Source of the DNA: CAVVYA01 sp963752345
GTDB taxonomy: Bacteria > Pseudomonadota > Alphaproteobacteria > SMXQ01
Length of the DNA stretch: 64,000 nucleotides
Direction: 5' to 3'
Assembly: GCA_963752345.1 (NCBI GenBank)
Contig: CAVVYA010000002.1
Span: 1,159,143 to 1,223,142 of the forward strand
Shown here: positions 46,499 through 55,734 of the stretch, piece by piece
Layout of the letters: every line of letters begins with the position of its first letter
Numbering within the stretch: the first letter of the stretch is position 1
Program-made: the position numbers and the translations under genes
Notes under the pieces: generated by a model
Seen by the model: only the letters and a program-made list of their open reading frames with translations
Told to the model about the DNA's origin: nothing
Databases searched by the model: none

Positions 46499-47966
46499 CT
46501 ATCTTTTGAGGAACGGCAATCTTGCCGCCCACTTCTTCTCGACCTCCGCCGCGTATTCCTTCGACACCGTGTTGACCCGCGGGAACTGGTCCTTCCAGTG
46601 ATACGGGCGCACGGCATAGATGATGATGCGCGGCGTGGTGATGTCGTTGACGGCGCGCTTGTCCGGACTGATCAGCGGATCGATATAGCCGGTGTAGCAG
46701 CCGTCGATGATGTCGGTCTGGGTCTTGGGATCCCAGCGCGTGGCGAGTGCCCACAGCACCTCCGCGGTGTCGGTGACGTCGATGTCGTCGTCGACCACGA
46801 TGACGATGCGGTTCATGTAGGAGCCCGGGCCGCAGCCGGCGGCGACCAGGCCCGCCATCTTGGCGTGGCCCGGATGCAGTCTGCTTGACCGAGATCACGT
46901 TCATGAACGACGACGCCGCCGCCGAGCGGCTTCCACACGCCGGTGACGCCGGGCACGCCGGCCGCTTCCAGCGCGTCCCAGATCGCCGCCATGCCGCCGA
47001 GGCTGGGCTGGCGGCCCGGAAAGGTCGGCTTGGCCGGCGGCTGGCCGATCAGGATCGGATCGTTGCGATGATAGATGGCGCCGACGCGCACCACCGGCTC
47101 CGCGCCCTCGTCGGTCGCGTAATAGCCCGGCCATTCGGCGAACGGCCCTTCCGGCCGCGTCTCTTCCTCCGGCGGCGGCATGAAGCCTTCGAACGCCAGC
47201 TCGCAGTCGGCCGGAATCGGCAGGCCGGTAAGCTCGCCGCGGATGATCTTGATCGGCTTGCCGAGTCGGTCCGCCGGCGGTGGCGAACTCCGAGACGCCG
47301 ACCTTCGACGCCGTGCTCGCCACCATGCCGAGGATCGGCGCCTGGCCGACGCAGACCACCATCGGGCAGGCCTTGCCCTGCTTCCACCATTTCTCGCGGA
47401 TCATGCTGCCGTGCTTGCCGGGCTCGATGAAGACGGTCAGCGTCTTCTCGTCCTGCACCTGGGTGCGGTAGGTGCCGACATTGACCCAGTCGCCGTCCGG
47501 ATCCTTGTTGATGATCAGGCATTCGGTGCCGATGTAGGGCCCGCCGTCCTGCTCGTGCCAATGGCCGGCGGGAAAGGCGCTTGATATTGACCTTGTCGCC
47601 GCTTGATGACATTGTCGCACACCGGGCCGGCATTGACCTCTTCCGGCTCGATCAGGCCGGCTTCCCACGTTGCGCGTCTTGCGGAAGGCCTTGAGCGCGT
47701 CGAGCGCAGAGATCGGCTGCGAACAGGCGCGAGAAGCGCACGTTCATCAGCACGCGGTGGCTCGCGGCATGGCCCTTGATGTCCTCGAACATCAGCAGCG
47801 GCGGAAAGCGGTGCTCCAGGCTGAGCTCGTAGAGCGCGCCCATCTCCAGATAGGTATCCGCGCCCTTGATGACCTCGAGCTCGCCGCGCTGCTTCGCGAT
47901 GCGAACCAGCTCGCGCAAATCACCGAGTGCCGCCAGTCGATCCTGTTCGCTGACGTCTAACGCCAC
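46499..47966 (-). pseudogene. UbiD-family decarboxylase (B-type copy), frameshifted
   Basis: Second UbiD of the downstream module, interrupted by at least four frame slips (near 47690, 47600, 47265 and 46880). The GTG at 47966 has GGAGG at the right spacing. Blocks in order are RELVRIAKQRGELEVIKGA with LLMFEDIKGHAASHRVL, GGPYIGTECLIINKDPDGDW, ACPMVVCVGQAPILGMVAST, GPFAEWPGYYATDEG and VVDDDIDVTDTAEVLWALAT, ending YAVRPYHWKDQFPRVN. The order and the end match the 36221-37678 copy. About 488 codons, family-normal. If the breaks are real, the copy is inactive. Confidence 0.78.
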
Positions 47967-48421
47967 GCTATCCTCCTCAATCCACGCACCACAACGTTAC
48001 CATAGCCATCGCGGCCCAATCGGCCGACGGTTTCCGCGAGACGGCCATCGGCCGCCGCGCACAATGCGGGGCCGCGCGCGGGCTGCAATTATCAACATTG
48101 ACTTCGCTTTTTAAATTTAGGCTTTGGGCGGGTTCGCTGTCCAGCCAAAAGCCCGGATTTGAACGCGACCGCGCCCCCGTCATTGCCCGGCTCGATCATG
48201 GCATCGCTGTCCGCATGGCGTCATGTCTAAAAGCCCGTCGTGCCGGACGCGATCCGGCATACATCGACTTCGCAAGCGCTCGCGAAGAGGCAATCGGCCA
48301 AGGGACCCCGGCTCAGGTCGAGGAGCGACGATTATTTGTCGTTAGGCTTCAGACACGTGGCCGGGAAGAGACCAGTGAGCCCATGACGCGGGCCATGACG
48401 CATACGCCTCGTCGCCGTCTC
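47967..48421. other. Intergenic gap between ubiD and TctC genes
   Basis: About 455 bases without a supported gene. The middle (about 48178-48265, CCCGGCTCGATCATGGC and GCCGGACGCGATCCGGC) has repeat-like sequence with the short inverted repeat GCCGGA-N4-TCCGGC. A gap of this size inside the otherwise tight module suggests insertion of repeat DNA. Confidence 0.45.
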
Positions 48422-49450
48422 CTATTTCACCACCTGGCGGGTGCGCTCGAACAGCAACTCCGGATAGGCCGAGATTTCGGCCAACATGGCTTGCAGCTTT
48501 TCACCGGTCATCGGATTGAGCGGGATGTTGCGCTTGTCCATCTCGGCCTTGAAGGCCGGGTCGGCGGCCATGGCGTCGAACGCCTTGCGCAACGCGGCGA
48601 CGCGTTCCGGCGGCACTTTCGGACCGGCAAGGAACGCGCGCCCCACCACCGAGGTGCTGGCGAGCAGGCGCAGCACCTTGCGGTCTTCCTCGTTGGTCGC
48701 GAGCTCGGTGACGTTGGGCACATCGGGCAGATCGGGATGGCGCTCGTAGCCGTCCTGGAAGATCGGCGTGATCTTCTTCTGCTCGAGCCATAGCGGATGG
48801 CTGCGCTTGAGCTGCGACCAGATGGCATTGCCCATGCCCTGGATCTCGCCGCGCTCCATGGCGAGATACTGGTCGGCGGTGCCGTTGTAGCCCTGCACCA
48901 GCTTGAACTTGGTGCCGACCAGCTTGTTGAGCGCGATCGGCGTCATCACCGAGGTGCCGGTCGGCGAGGTGGCGCCGAAGATCAGCTCTTTCTGCTTGGC
49001 CTGCTCGACGCTGGTCACGCCGGTCTCGTGCCAGGTGATGCCGACAAGGTCGATCAGGTCGAGCCGGCCGATCCAGTTGAACTTGCTGGTGTCGAAGCCG
49101 TCGCCGACGTCCTTCCACACCAGCGCGTTGAGCGGCACCGCGTGGTTGAGCAGGCCGAGCACCGTGCCGTCCTGCGGGCCCACCGCATAGATGAAGTTGG
49201 CGGCCTTGACCGAGGCCGCGCCCGGCATGTGCTGCACGATGATCGTCGGGTTGCCCGGGAGATGCTTGGGCATGTAGTCGGACAGCATGCGGGCATAGGC
49301 GTCGAACCCGCCGCCCGGCGGGTAGCCGACGATGATGCGCATCTGCTTGCCTTTGTAGAAGTCCTCGATGGCATCCGCCGCCGCAGGGCTCGCACCGCCG
49401 ACCGCGGCGAAAGCCGCCAGGCCCAGCGCGGCAACGAATCCCCATTTCAA
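48422..49450 (-). CDS. TctC/Bug-type periplasmic substrate-binding protein
   Basis: Receptor of 342 residues read from a TTG at 49450, with signal peptide ending ASPAAADA and mature sequence FYKGKQMRIIVGYPPGGGFD, IVQHMPGAASVKAANFIY and ATSPTGTSVMTPIALNKLVG. The better start is the ATG at 49460 after GGGAGGATGGA, but that is in another frame, so one base is probably missing or extra near 49452. It strongly resembles the 37693-38775 receptor. It follows the truncated ubiD remnant. Confidence 0.85.
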   Translation of the reverse strand: MKWGFVAALGLAAFAAVGGASPAAADAIEDFYKGKQMRIIVGYPPGGGFDAYARMLSDYMPKHLPGNPTIIVQHMPGAASVKAANFIYAVGPQDGTVLGLLNHAVPLNALVWKDVGDGFDTSKFNWIGRLDLIDLVGITWHETGVTSVEQAKQKELIFGATSPTGTSVMTPIALNKLVGTKFKLVQGYNGTADQYLAMERGEIQGMGNAIWSQLKRSHPLWLEQKKITPIFQDGYERHPDLPDVPNVTELATNEEDRKVLRLLASTSVVGRAFLAGPKVPPERVAALRKAFDAMAADPAFKAEMDKRNIPLNPMTGEKLQAMLAEISAYPELLFERTRQVVK

Positions 49451-49474
49451 TCCGCTTCATTCCATCCTCCCGTT

Positions 49475-49693
49475 TCATTCGGCTGTGCTCAGCTCGGTAT
49501 GTGCCTGTCGCAGTCTGTGTCTTGTAGCGGCGTCCCTTGGCGTCGGCCCGCGGAATTGCCAGCGCACGAGCGGCATCGGCTCGGTATCTTTGTCGATCTC
49601 GCGCGACACGCGGGTCAGCTTGTCCGCCCGCACGAGATTGACGAGATGAGTCCGCAGATCCTGCAAATGCGCGGGTCTGGCCGAGCCGTCCAT
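49475..49693 (-). pseudogene. Truncated UbiD-family decarboxylase remnant (A-type N-terminus)
   Basis: An ATG at 49693 with GGGGAGC upstream starts MDGSARPAHLQDLRTHLVNL and continues MPLVRWQFRGPTPRD. This is clearly the N-terminus of the 38829-40442 decarboxylase (LQDLRTHLSNLETQGKLTRV, MPLVRWQFRG). About 16 family residues are then missing and the frame changes. DAKGRRYKTQTATGTYRAEH (another frame) matches the NAKGRKLPGGVAVGIYAASS segment. Nothing of the remaining roughly 450 residues is present before the TctC gene. So an internal and C-terminal deletion has removed most of the enzyme. It occupies the exact place a UbiD-A gene would hold in the paired module. Confidence 0.8.
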
Positions 49694-49876
49694 AACTTTG
49701 CTCCCCTGCCGGCCGGCAATCGCCCCGATCGGCGCCGCTTCGGTGATCCGCCCTTGTTTCAAAACGCAATATGCGTTTTTATTTTCGCCGATCCTCGCGA
49801 TTTCGCACGCCACTGTCTAGCGCTTTCGCGAAGCGAGGTAAAACCGGGATGAACCGGCGCTGAAAGGGGGCGCCAC

Positions 49877-50874
49877 ATGGCCGACATCGACCTCACGCTC
49901 GCCGCGAAAGACTACGACCATCTGGACGACTTGAAGAACGGCAGCGTGAAGCCGGAGGGCATCTCGCCTCACCTGTCTGTCGATGTATCCGACCGACGTC
50001 TTCTATCGCTTTCTGACTATCGCGAGTGGGAAGTTTCGGAGCTATCGCTCGGCAAATACGCGGCCATGGTCGCCGAGGGCGGTGATCTGGGGATGGTCGG
50101 CTTGCCGGTGTTTCCGCTGCGGATGTTTCGGCCAATCCGCTTTCTATGTGCGGCGCGGCGGCCCCATCGACATCGCCCCAGGACTTGGCGGGCAAGCGTT
50201 GCGGCATTCCGGAATGGGCGCAGACGGCGACGATCTATGTGCGCGGCTGGCTCGCCCATCACGCCGGCGTGCCGCTCGAATCGATCGACTGGGTGCAGGC
50301 CGGCGCCAACGAGGCCGGACGGGCGGAAAAGGTCGCCCTCGATCTGCCCGCCGGCGTGCGGTGCCGCGCCGTTGCCGACCGGTCGCTCAACGACATGCTG
50401 CTGGCGGGCGATATCGATTGCATGATCAGCGCCACGCCGCCGCACGGCTCACGCGGCGCAAATCCGCAGATCGTGCCCCTGTTCAGCGACCCGCGTGCCG
50501 CCGACGAGGATTATTTCCGCGAGACGGGGGTCTTTCCCATCATGCACCTGGTCGTATTGCGGCGTGATATCTACGAGCGCCATCCCTGGGCGGCGATGAA
50601 TCTGGTGCTCGCCTTCGAGGAGGCCAAGCGGCGCAGCGTGGAGCGACTCATGCAGCCGTCGCCGCGCTATCCGATGCCGTGGGGGCGGGATCATATGCAA
50701 CGCATGCAAAAGCTGCTGTTCGGCGACGGGGAATATTGGCCGTACGGGGTCGAACCCAACCGCCGGACGCTGGAAGCATTCCTGACCTACTGTTACGAAC
50801 AGGGAATCTGCCGGCGCAAGCTCGTGCCGGAGGAATTGTTCGCGCCGCAGACCCTGACGCGCACCAAGCACTGA
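49877..50874 (+). pseudogene. 4,5-dihydroxyphthalate decarboxylase-like / NMT1-fold binding protein, frameshifted
   Basis: A protein of about 332 residues resembling 4,5-dihydroxyphthalate decarboxylase (Pht5 type) and the related periplasmic-binding-fold proteins. Blocks: DLTLAAKDYDHLDDLKNGSV at the start, SMYPTDVFYRF, SELSLGKYAAMVAEGGD, GKRCGIPEWAQTATIYVRGW with LAHHAGV, NDMLLAGDIDCMISATPPH and the C-terminal MPWGRDHMQRMQKLLFGD with EYWPYGVEPNRRTLEAFLTY. About three frame slips fall between 49980 and 50160. AAAGGGGGC precedes the ATG. No signal peptide is seen, which favours a cytoplasmic enzyme. It is divergent from the UbiD remnant and fits the aromatic-acid theme (phthalate-type). Confidence 0.7.
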
Positions 50875-50881
50875 AAAGAAA

Positions 50882-50919
50882 ACCGCTCCCCTCTGTCAGA
50901 GATGACGGAAGGGAGCGGT
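50882..50919. terminator. Hairpin at the end of the decarboxylase-like gene
   Basis: A 9-bp stem ACCGCTCCC with GGGAGCGGT enclosing a partly paired loop. The T-rich side (TTTTCTTTTC) is on the minus strand, so it may end transcripts from both sides, including the CBS gene. Confidence 0.55.
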
Positions 50920-51049
50920 GCTCTCAGCAAAGTCGCGCGGTTGCCCGACGGGGGTGGGGGCTAGGGCATGGGGTGCCGCGCTTTATGATAACCGCGCAAG
51001 CCTCGAGATTGTTCCGGCGGGATCGAGCAAAGACGAGGTCAAAAACCAT

Positions 51050-51512
51050 TCACGCGTGCCGCTCCGGCCTGGCCGGCTCGGAAATTGTCTTCAACGTATC
51101 GGCCACGTCACGCGGCTCGACGACGTTATCGACCGCCACGTCGCCGAGCGACAACACGCCGACCAGGCTCTTGTCGCGATCGAGCACGAAAATCCGGCGA
51201 ATTTGCAGCGCCGCCATTTTTTCCGCCGCCTCCTCGACCGCTTCATCCTCGTAGCAATACTCGGCGTCGGGCGTCATCACGCTCGGCGATCGTGCAGACG
51301 TCCGGGGCGGCACCCGATGCCACGCCGCGGACCACCATGTCGCGGTCGGTGATGACGCCGACGAGTTCACCGCGCTCGCAGACGGGCAGCACGCCGACGT
51401 TCAGCGCGTCCATCTTCTGCGCCGCCTCGCGCATGGTCTGCTGCGGACGTATGACCTCGACGTCGCGGGTCATGACCTCTGCGACCGTCTTCGGATTGGG
51501 GTTGGTCTCCAT
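51050..51512 (-). CDS. CBS-domain-pair protein (one frameshift)
   Basis: About 153 residues with two CBS domains (first: TVAEVMTRDVEVIRPQQTMR to GVITDRDMVVRGVA; second: SVMTPDAEYCYEDEAVEEAA to VGVLSLGDVAVDNV). One base slips near 51285. Bateman modules of this sort bind adenine nucleotides and are often stress-induced in rhizobia. It starts nine bases after the SDR stop, so both share the SDR's EcfG-type promoter. Confidence 0.82.
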
Positions 51513-51521
51513 GGGCCTGCC

Positions 51522-52386
51522 TCAGCCGAAATATTCGCCGCCATTGGGATGCAGCACCTGGCCCGTCATGAAAGGCCGAGTCACTCGAGGCGAGGAAAAC
51601 GTAGCACGGCGAAATCTCGTCCGCCTTGGCGGCACGCCCCATCGGATTCTGGGCGCCGAATTTCGCCACGTCCTTCTCGTCGAACGAGGCTGGAATGAGC
51701 GGCGTCCAGACCGGCCCCGGCGCCACCGCATTGACGCGGATGCCATCGGATACCTTGGCCTTGGCGAGCGAGCGCGTGAACGACACGATGGCCCCCTTGG
51801 TCGAGGAATAGTCGATCAGTTTCGGATTGCCGTGAAAGGCCGTGATCGATGCCGAGTTGATGATCGCGGCGCCCTTGCCGAGATGCGGCAAGGCGAATCG
51901 CGTCAGATGGAACATGGCGAAGACATTGACCCGGAACGTGCGCTCCAGCTGCTCGGCATCGATGTCGGTGAGATCCTTTTCGGGATACTGGACGGCGGCA
52001 TTATTGACCAGAACGTCGAGCCGGCCGAATTTCGCGACCGTCTGCTCCACCGCCGCGCGGCAAAAGCTTTCGTCGGCCACGTCGCCGGCGAGCAGCAGCG
52101 ACGTGACGCCCTGCTCCTCGACCAGGCGTTTGGCTTCCTTCGCGTCGTGGTGCTCGTCGAGATAGACGATGGCCACATCGGCGCCCTCCTTCGCGAAGGA
52201 CACGGCGACCGAGCGGCCGATGCCGCTGTCGCCGCCGGTGATGAGCGCAACCTTGCCCCGCAGCTTGCCGGAGCCGCGATAGCCGGCCGCCGAATCCTGC
52301 GGCGGCGGCGTCATCTCGTCGCGCTTGCCGGGCTGATGATCCTGATGCTGCGGCGGGCGCTGCTCCTCGGTCTTGACGTCCGTCAT
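51522..52386 (-). CDS. SDR-family oxidoreductase (YghA-like; one frameshift)
   Basis: NAD(P)-dependent short-chain dehydrogenase of about 288 residues with an extra hydrophilic N-terminal tail (PPQHQDHQPGKRDEM), typical of the YghA group. The Rossmann motif is TGGDSGIG. The catalytic serine lies in NSASITAFHG and the Tyr-Lys pair in YSSTKGAI. One base slips near 51575 before the family end (FMTGQVLHPNGGEYFG). An EcfG-type promoter lies 29 bases before the start. Stress-related reductase role is inferred; substrate unknown. Confidence 0.88.
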
Positions 52387-52414
52387 GTCGATCTCCCGTG
52401 ATGATGATCAGCAA

Positions 52415-52440
52415 AACAGCCGAAGCCTCCGCCGGGTTCC
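52415..52440 (-). promoter_or_regulatory. EcfG-type stress promoter for the SDR-CBS genes
   Basis: Minus strand: GGAAC (52440-52436), 17 bases, TGTT (52418-52415). 28 bases before the SDR start. Divergent from the site at 52471. Confidence 0.5.
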
Positions 52441-52470
52441 TGCAGGAATTGCGTCCATTGCGAACGAAAC

Positions 52471-52495
52471 GGAACCATTGCCGCCGAGGCCTGTT
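52471..52495 (+). promoter_or_regulatory. EcfG-type stress promoter for the proline-rich protein
   Basis: GGAAC (52471-52475), 16 bases, TGTT (52492-52495), 29 bases before the ATG at 52525. Confidence 0.6.
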
Positions 52496-52524
52496 CTGTC
52501 TTCACCCCTTTGAGGAGATTGCCT

Positions 52525-52797
52525 ATGCAACCATCGATGCAAGTCATGGGTTTGGCTCAGCCGACGCCGCCCAGCCCGCCCGAGCAGCCCAACATCCCGC
52601 CGCCGGAAACGCCGCCCTCGATCAACCCGCCCAATTCGCCCAATCCGCCGCGCACGGAGCCGCCGCCCGAGGTGACGCCGAACGATCCCCCGGTCGAGCT
52701 GCCGCCGACCGATCCTAGTCCGGCGCCCGCGCGGCTGCCGCCGCAGGCGCGCGTGCCGCTTCAGGCAATCGCCGTATGGAAGCTGCGTTACACCTGA
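52525..52797 (+). CDS. Small proline-rich protein
   Basis: A 90-residue protein of low complexity: about a third proline, with many PP and NPP repeats (PPSPPEQPNIPPPETPP, PPRTEPPPEVTPNDPP) and a short non-repetitive end (LQAIAVWKLRYT). No clear signal peptide. AGGAG precedes the ATG. The EcfG-type promoter immediately upstream is the main evidence that it is a real, stress-controlled gene. I do not recognise a family. Confidence 0.65.
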   Translation: MQPSMQVMGLAQPTPPSPPEQPNIPPPETPPSINPPNSPNPPRTEPPPEVTPNDPPVELPPTDPSPAPARLPPQARVPLQAIAVWKLRYT

Positions 52798-52825
52798 CGT
52801 GCCGTTTCGCGAGAGCTCGCGGATA

Positions 52826-52855
52826 AAAAGGGGCCGCATCTTCAAGGTGCGGCCC
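52826..52855 (-). terminator. Terminator after the KGG gene
   Basis: A stem (GGGCCGCATC with GGTGCGGCCC, one wobble pair) around TTCAA. On the minus strand the T-run (CTTTTTAT) follows, 54 bases past the KGG stop. Confidence 0.7.
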
Positions 52856-52908
52856 TATCACTGCATAGATGCTACGCGGTAGGGGCCGAGCGCGCGCCGG
52901 CAAATCGC

Positions 52909-53217
52909 CTATGCGCGGCTCTGACCACCCTTGCGCCCGGCTTCCGCGGCTCTCTCACGATTGTGCGCAAAATTGCCCCCGCTTTGCTGACCGCCTTTGC
53001 GGCCGGCTTCCGCCGCGCGCTGGGGATTGTTCGCAAAATTGCCGCTGCTCTCATGACCACCTTTGCGCCCTGCCTCGGCGGCGAGCTGCCGGTTGCGCGA
53101 GAAGCTGCGCTTCTCGTTGGGCACACTTTCGCCGCCTTTGCGCGCGATCTCTCGTTGCTTCGCAGGGTCCATCGAAGCGAATCCGCGGTTGGATGTCCCA
53201 GTGCGCTCTTCAGCCAT
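52909..53217 (-). CDS. KGG-repeat stress-induced protein
   Basis: A 102-residue hydrophilic protein with repeated KGG motifs (DPAKQREIARKGGESV, RAAEAGRKGGQQSGGNF, RERAAEAGRKGGQSRA), the con-10/YciG-like stress family. AAGGAG precedes the ATG. The EcfG-type promoter at 53253-53277 lies 35 bases upstream, agreeing with desiccation or stationary-phase induction seen in this family. Function at molecular level is not known. Confidence 0.88.
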   Translation of the reverse strand: MAEERTGTSNRGFASMDPAKQREIARKGGESVPNEKRSFSRNRQLAAEAGRKGGHESSGNFANNPQRAAEAGRKGGQQSGGNFAHNRERAAEAGRKGGQSRA

Positions 53218-53252
53218 CAGAGTTCTCCTTCGTAACAGACAGACCCCCAATT

Positions 53253-53277
53253 AACCGCTCCGGCTCGCAGAGGTTCC
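53253..53277 (-). promoter_or_regulatory. EcfG-type stress promoter for the KGG gene
   Basis: Minus strand: GGAAC (53277-53273), 16 bases, GGTT (53256-53253). Confidence 0.6.
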
Positions 53278-53373
53278 AAAAATTCGCTCCTTTCGCTCAT
53301 GTATCTGCGCGAATAAAAGATCTATCTGCCCCTTGTATGTCCAATCGATACCAAAGACTCATTTCCGACATGA

Positions 53374-55083
53374 TCAAAGCCGCTTGAAGCGGATTTCGAC
53401 ATGGGTGCCGTTATGTTGCGCGACGGTCATTTCGCCACGGAGTTGGCGGACATAGCCTTGGATCAGTTCGCGGCCGAGGCCTTGCCGTGCCGGACGCAAA
53501 TCATTGATATCAAATCCGCCGACACCATTGTCGGAGACTACGAGCGTCGCCGCGCCGCCCTCGCCCGGCTTCAGTTCGACCAGCACGCGGCCGCTCTTCT
53601 GGTTCTTGAAGGCATGCTTGGTCGCATTGCTGACTATTTCCGTGACGAGCATCGCCAGGGTCACGGCCGTTTCGGCATTCACGAAGTGCCGCGGCACTTC
53701 GCTGATCACATAGATCTGCCGGCCGCTCACCAGTTCCTCCAATTGATGGCACAGAGCGCCCAGGAAGCCTTGGAGCTCCACCATCTGCTGCTCCTGGGTC
53801 TCATACAGGCTCTGATGGATCAGCGCCAACGCATTCACCCGGCTCTGCAGCCCGAGCAGCGCATCGCGGGCGACGTCGTCCTCCAAGCCGCGTGACTGCA
53901 GATTGAGCAGACTCGAAATGATCTGCAGATTGTTTTTGACACGGTGATGGATTTCCTTGATCAGCATGTCGCGATGGGCAATCGCGTCATTGAGCTGCGC
54001 GTTGCGCGCTTCGATGGTCTGCATCATCTTGATGAAGGATTCGGCAAGCTCTCTGAGCTCGTGGGGCGCTTCTTCGAAGCGCATTTCCTGGCCCATCTCC
54101 CGGCCGTAGAGAAACCGCACGACCATTTGCCGGAGTTGCAGCATCCAGCGGATCACCAGCCGATGAATGGCGAAGCCGGCGATCGCCACCGCCATCAGCC
54201 ATATGAGCAACGGCGAGACGAGATCCGCCGCGAGACGGACCCCGAACCAGCCGAAGAGCGACTGCGACGGCTGCGCCAATACGGCATAAAGCCCCGTCAG
54301 CGGCAGCGCGGCGATGGCGAACAGTTTCTCGCGGCCCTGCCGGTCGACATCGCGATGCACCGCGATCTCCTGCCCGGCGACTTTTGCCAGAAGCGTGCTG
54401 CGCACGTTGGGTGGAACCACCGGACCTGCCTCTCCGAACGGCATCTCGTTGCCATGCGCGTCGAGAATAAGATAGGCGGAGTTGTTCGTCGCATCGGCGT
54501 GGTCCGACAGACGGCCGAGCGTCTCGAGATTGATGAACAGGGCGAGGACACCTGTCATCCGCCGCGTCGCATTGTAGACCGGTATCGCCGCCACCAAGGT
54601 GCGCCGCGGCAGGACTTCGTTGGGCGCGAAATCGGCGACGGTGAAATCGCTGCCCTCGACGGCCTGCTGAAACCACGGCCACTCATTCACCACGACACGG
54701 CGGTCGACATCGTGGCTGCCGCAGCGGATGGTGCCATTGGTATCCATTGCCAGGGCAAGGCTGTATTCGGGCAGAAGCGACAAGGCGTTGCGCAGCGCCA
54801 CGCGGCATGCCGGCATGGACAGATTGCGCACATCGGGCTGCGCGGCCAGCGTCGTCAGCACCTTGCGCGCATTCGCCAAGAGACTTTGATATTGCACGAC
54901 GACCAGCCGGGCACTGTGCGCCAGGTTTTGCTCGGCGCTCGCGCGCTGCTCGCGGTAGTTGTAGAAGCCCTGGATGATTCCGAGCGCCGCCGGCAGGGAA
55001 AGCGCGAGAGCCAGGGTGAGCGCCAACCGGGTGCGCAGCGAGGTGCTATTCCTGTCGCGCAGCCGGCCAAGCAGCCTGTTCAT
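53374..55083 (-). CDS. HisKA_2/HWE-type membrane sensor histidine kinase of the general stress response
   Basis: A 569-residue membrane kinase. Two membrane segments (about residues 20-40 and 285-310) flank a periplasmic sensor domain of about 240 residues with Cache-like sequence. Then comes a HAMP-like linker, a HisKA_2 dimerisation domain with the phospho-acceptor in EIHHRVKNNLQIISSLLNLQ (His380), and an HATPase domain ending RQGLGRELIQGYVRQL. Its start overlaps the ecfG stop (ATGA). Kinases of this type phosphorylate PhyR in alphaproteobacteria, so this is the probable stress sensor; the signal is unknown. Confidence 0.9.
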   Translation of the reverse strand: MNRLLGRLRDRNSTSLRTRLALTLALALSLPAALGIIQGFYNYREQRASAEQNLAHSARLVVVQYQSLLANARKVLTTLAAQPDVRNLSMPACRVALRNALSLLPEYSLALAMDTNGTIRCGSHDVDRRVVVNEWPWFQQAVEGSDFTVADFAPNEVLPRRTLVAAIPVYNATRRMTGVLALFINLETLGRLSDHADATNNSAYLILDAHGNEMPFGEAGPVVPPNVRSTLLAKVAGQEIAVHRDVDRQGREKLFAIAALPLTGLYAVLAQPSQSLFGWFGVRLAADLVSPLLIWLMAVAIAGFAIHRLVIRWMLQLRQMVVRFLYGREMGQEMRFEEAPHELRELAESFIKMMQTIEARNAQLNDAIAHRDMLIKEIHHRVKNNLQIISSLLNLQSRGLEDDVARDALLGLQSRVNALALIHQSLYETQEQQMVELQGFLGALCHQLEELVSGRQIYVISEVPRHFVNAETAVTLAMLVTEIVSNATKHAFKNQKSGRVLVELKPGEGGAATLVVSDNGVGGFDINDLRPARQGLGRELIQGYVRQLRGEMTVAQHNGTHVEIRFKRL

Positions 55084-55673
55084 TCGTCAGGTTCTGTCCG
55101 TAGTGCTTCCGCTTGCTGTTGTTGCGACCGCGCGGCCGGGGCATGCCGGATACGGGTGCGAACGCGTGGCGTACGACGCTCCGGCTGATTGCCTTCGAAC
55201 TCCGCTTGCAGCGCCTTGCGGGCGCGGCCGATCCGGCTCTTGATGGTCCCGACGGCGCAGCCGCAGATCGAAGCTGCCTGTTCATAGGACAGGCCCTCCG
55301 CGACGATCAGGAACATCGCTTCGCGCTGCTCAGGCGGAAGCTGCGGGAAGGCGTTGAGCAGCTCCTTGACCTCGAGGCTGGTGTGCTGCCGCGGCCCGAC
55401 CGTGGTCTTGCTGAATTGCGGATCGTTGCAAACGGCGGTCTCGAGCGCCTGACGCCGCATGTGGGTGTAGAATACATTGCGCAGGATCGTGAAAAGCCAC
55501 GCCCGCATGTTGGTGCCGCGGGTGAAGGTTTCCTTGCTCGCCCAGGCGCGCAGCAGTGTTTCCTGCGTCAGATCGTCGCCCAGCGCGGACTGTCCGCACA
55601 GCACCCTCGCAAATCCCCGCAATGCAGGAACCTGCTTGAGAAAATGATTTTTGAAATCCGCCGTGTTGCTCAT
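55080..55673 (-). CDS. ecfG: EcfG-type ECF sigma factor of the general stress response
   Basis: A 197-residue ECF sigma factor. Region 2 (LRGFARVLCGQSALGDDLTQ, LLRAWASKETFTRGTNMRAW) and region 4 (LPPEQREAMFLIVAEGLSYE, GTIKSRIGRARKAL) fit EcfG (ECF15). The hydrophilic tail (RTPRVRTRIRHAP) is a typical extension. It stands between nepR and the kinase gene, overlapping the latter by four bases. The protein directs transcription from GGAAC-N16-CGTT promoters, which are abundant around this locus. Confidence 0.92.
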   Translation of the reverse strand: MSNTADFKNHFLKQVPALRGFARVLCGQSALGDDLTQETLLRAWASKETFTRGTNMRAWLFTILRNVFYTHMRRQALETAVCNDPQFSKTTVGPRQHTSLEVKELLNAFPQLPPEQREAMFLIVAEGLSYEQAASICGCAVGTIKSRIGRARKALQAEFEGNQPERRTPRVRTRIRHAPAARSQQQQAEALRTEPDE

Positions 55674-55734
55674 AGTGCCTTCCTAGCCCGGCGGTGTGTC
55701 GGCCCGAAGTAGACCAACCATACTCTCCCGACTT

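Noticed and set aside
48178..48265. GCCGGA-N4-TCCGGC hairpin as a terminator
   Set aside because: No T-run follows on either strand; treated as repeat-like intergenic sequence.
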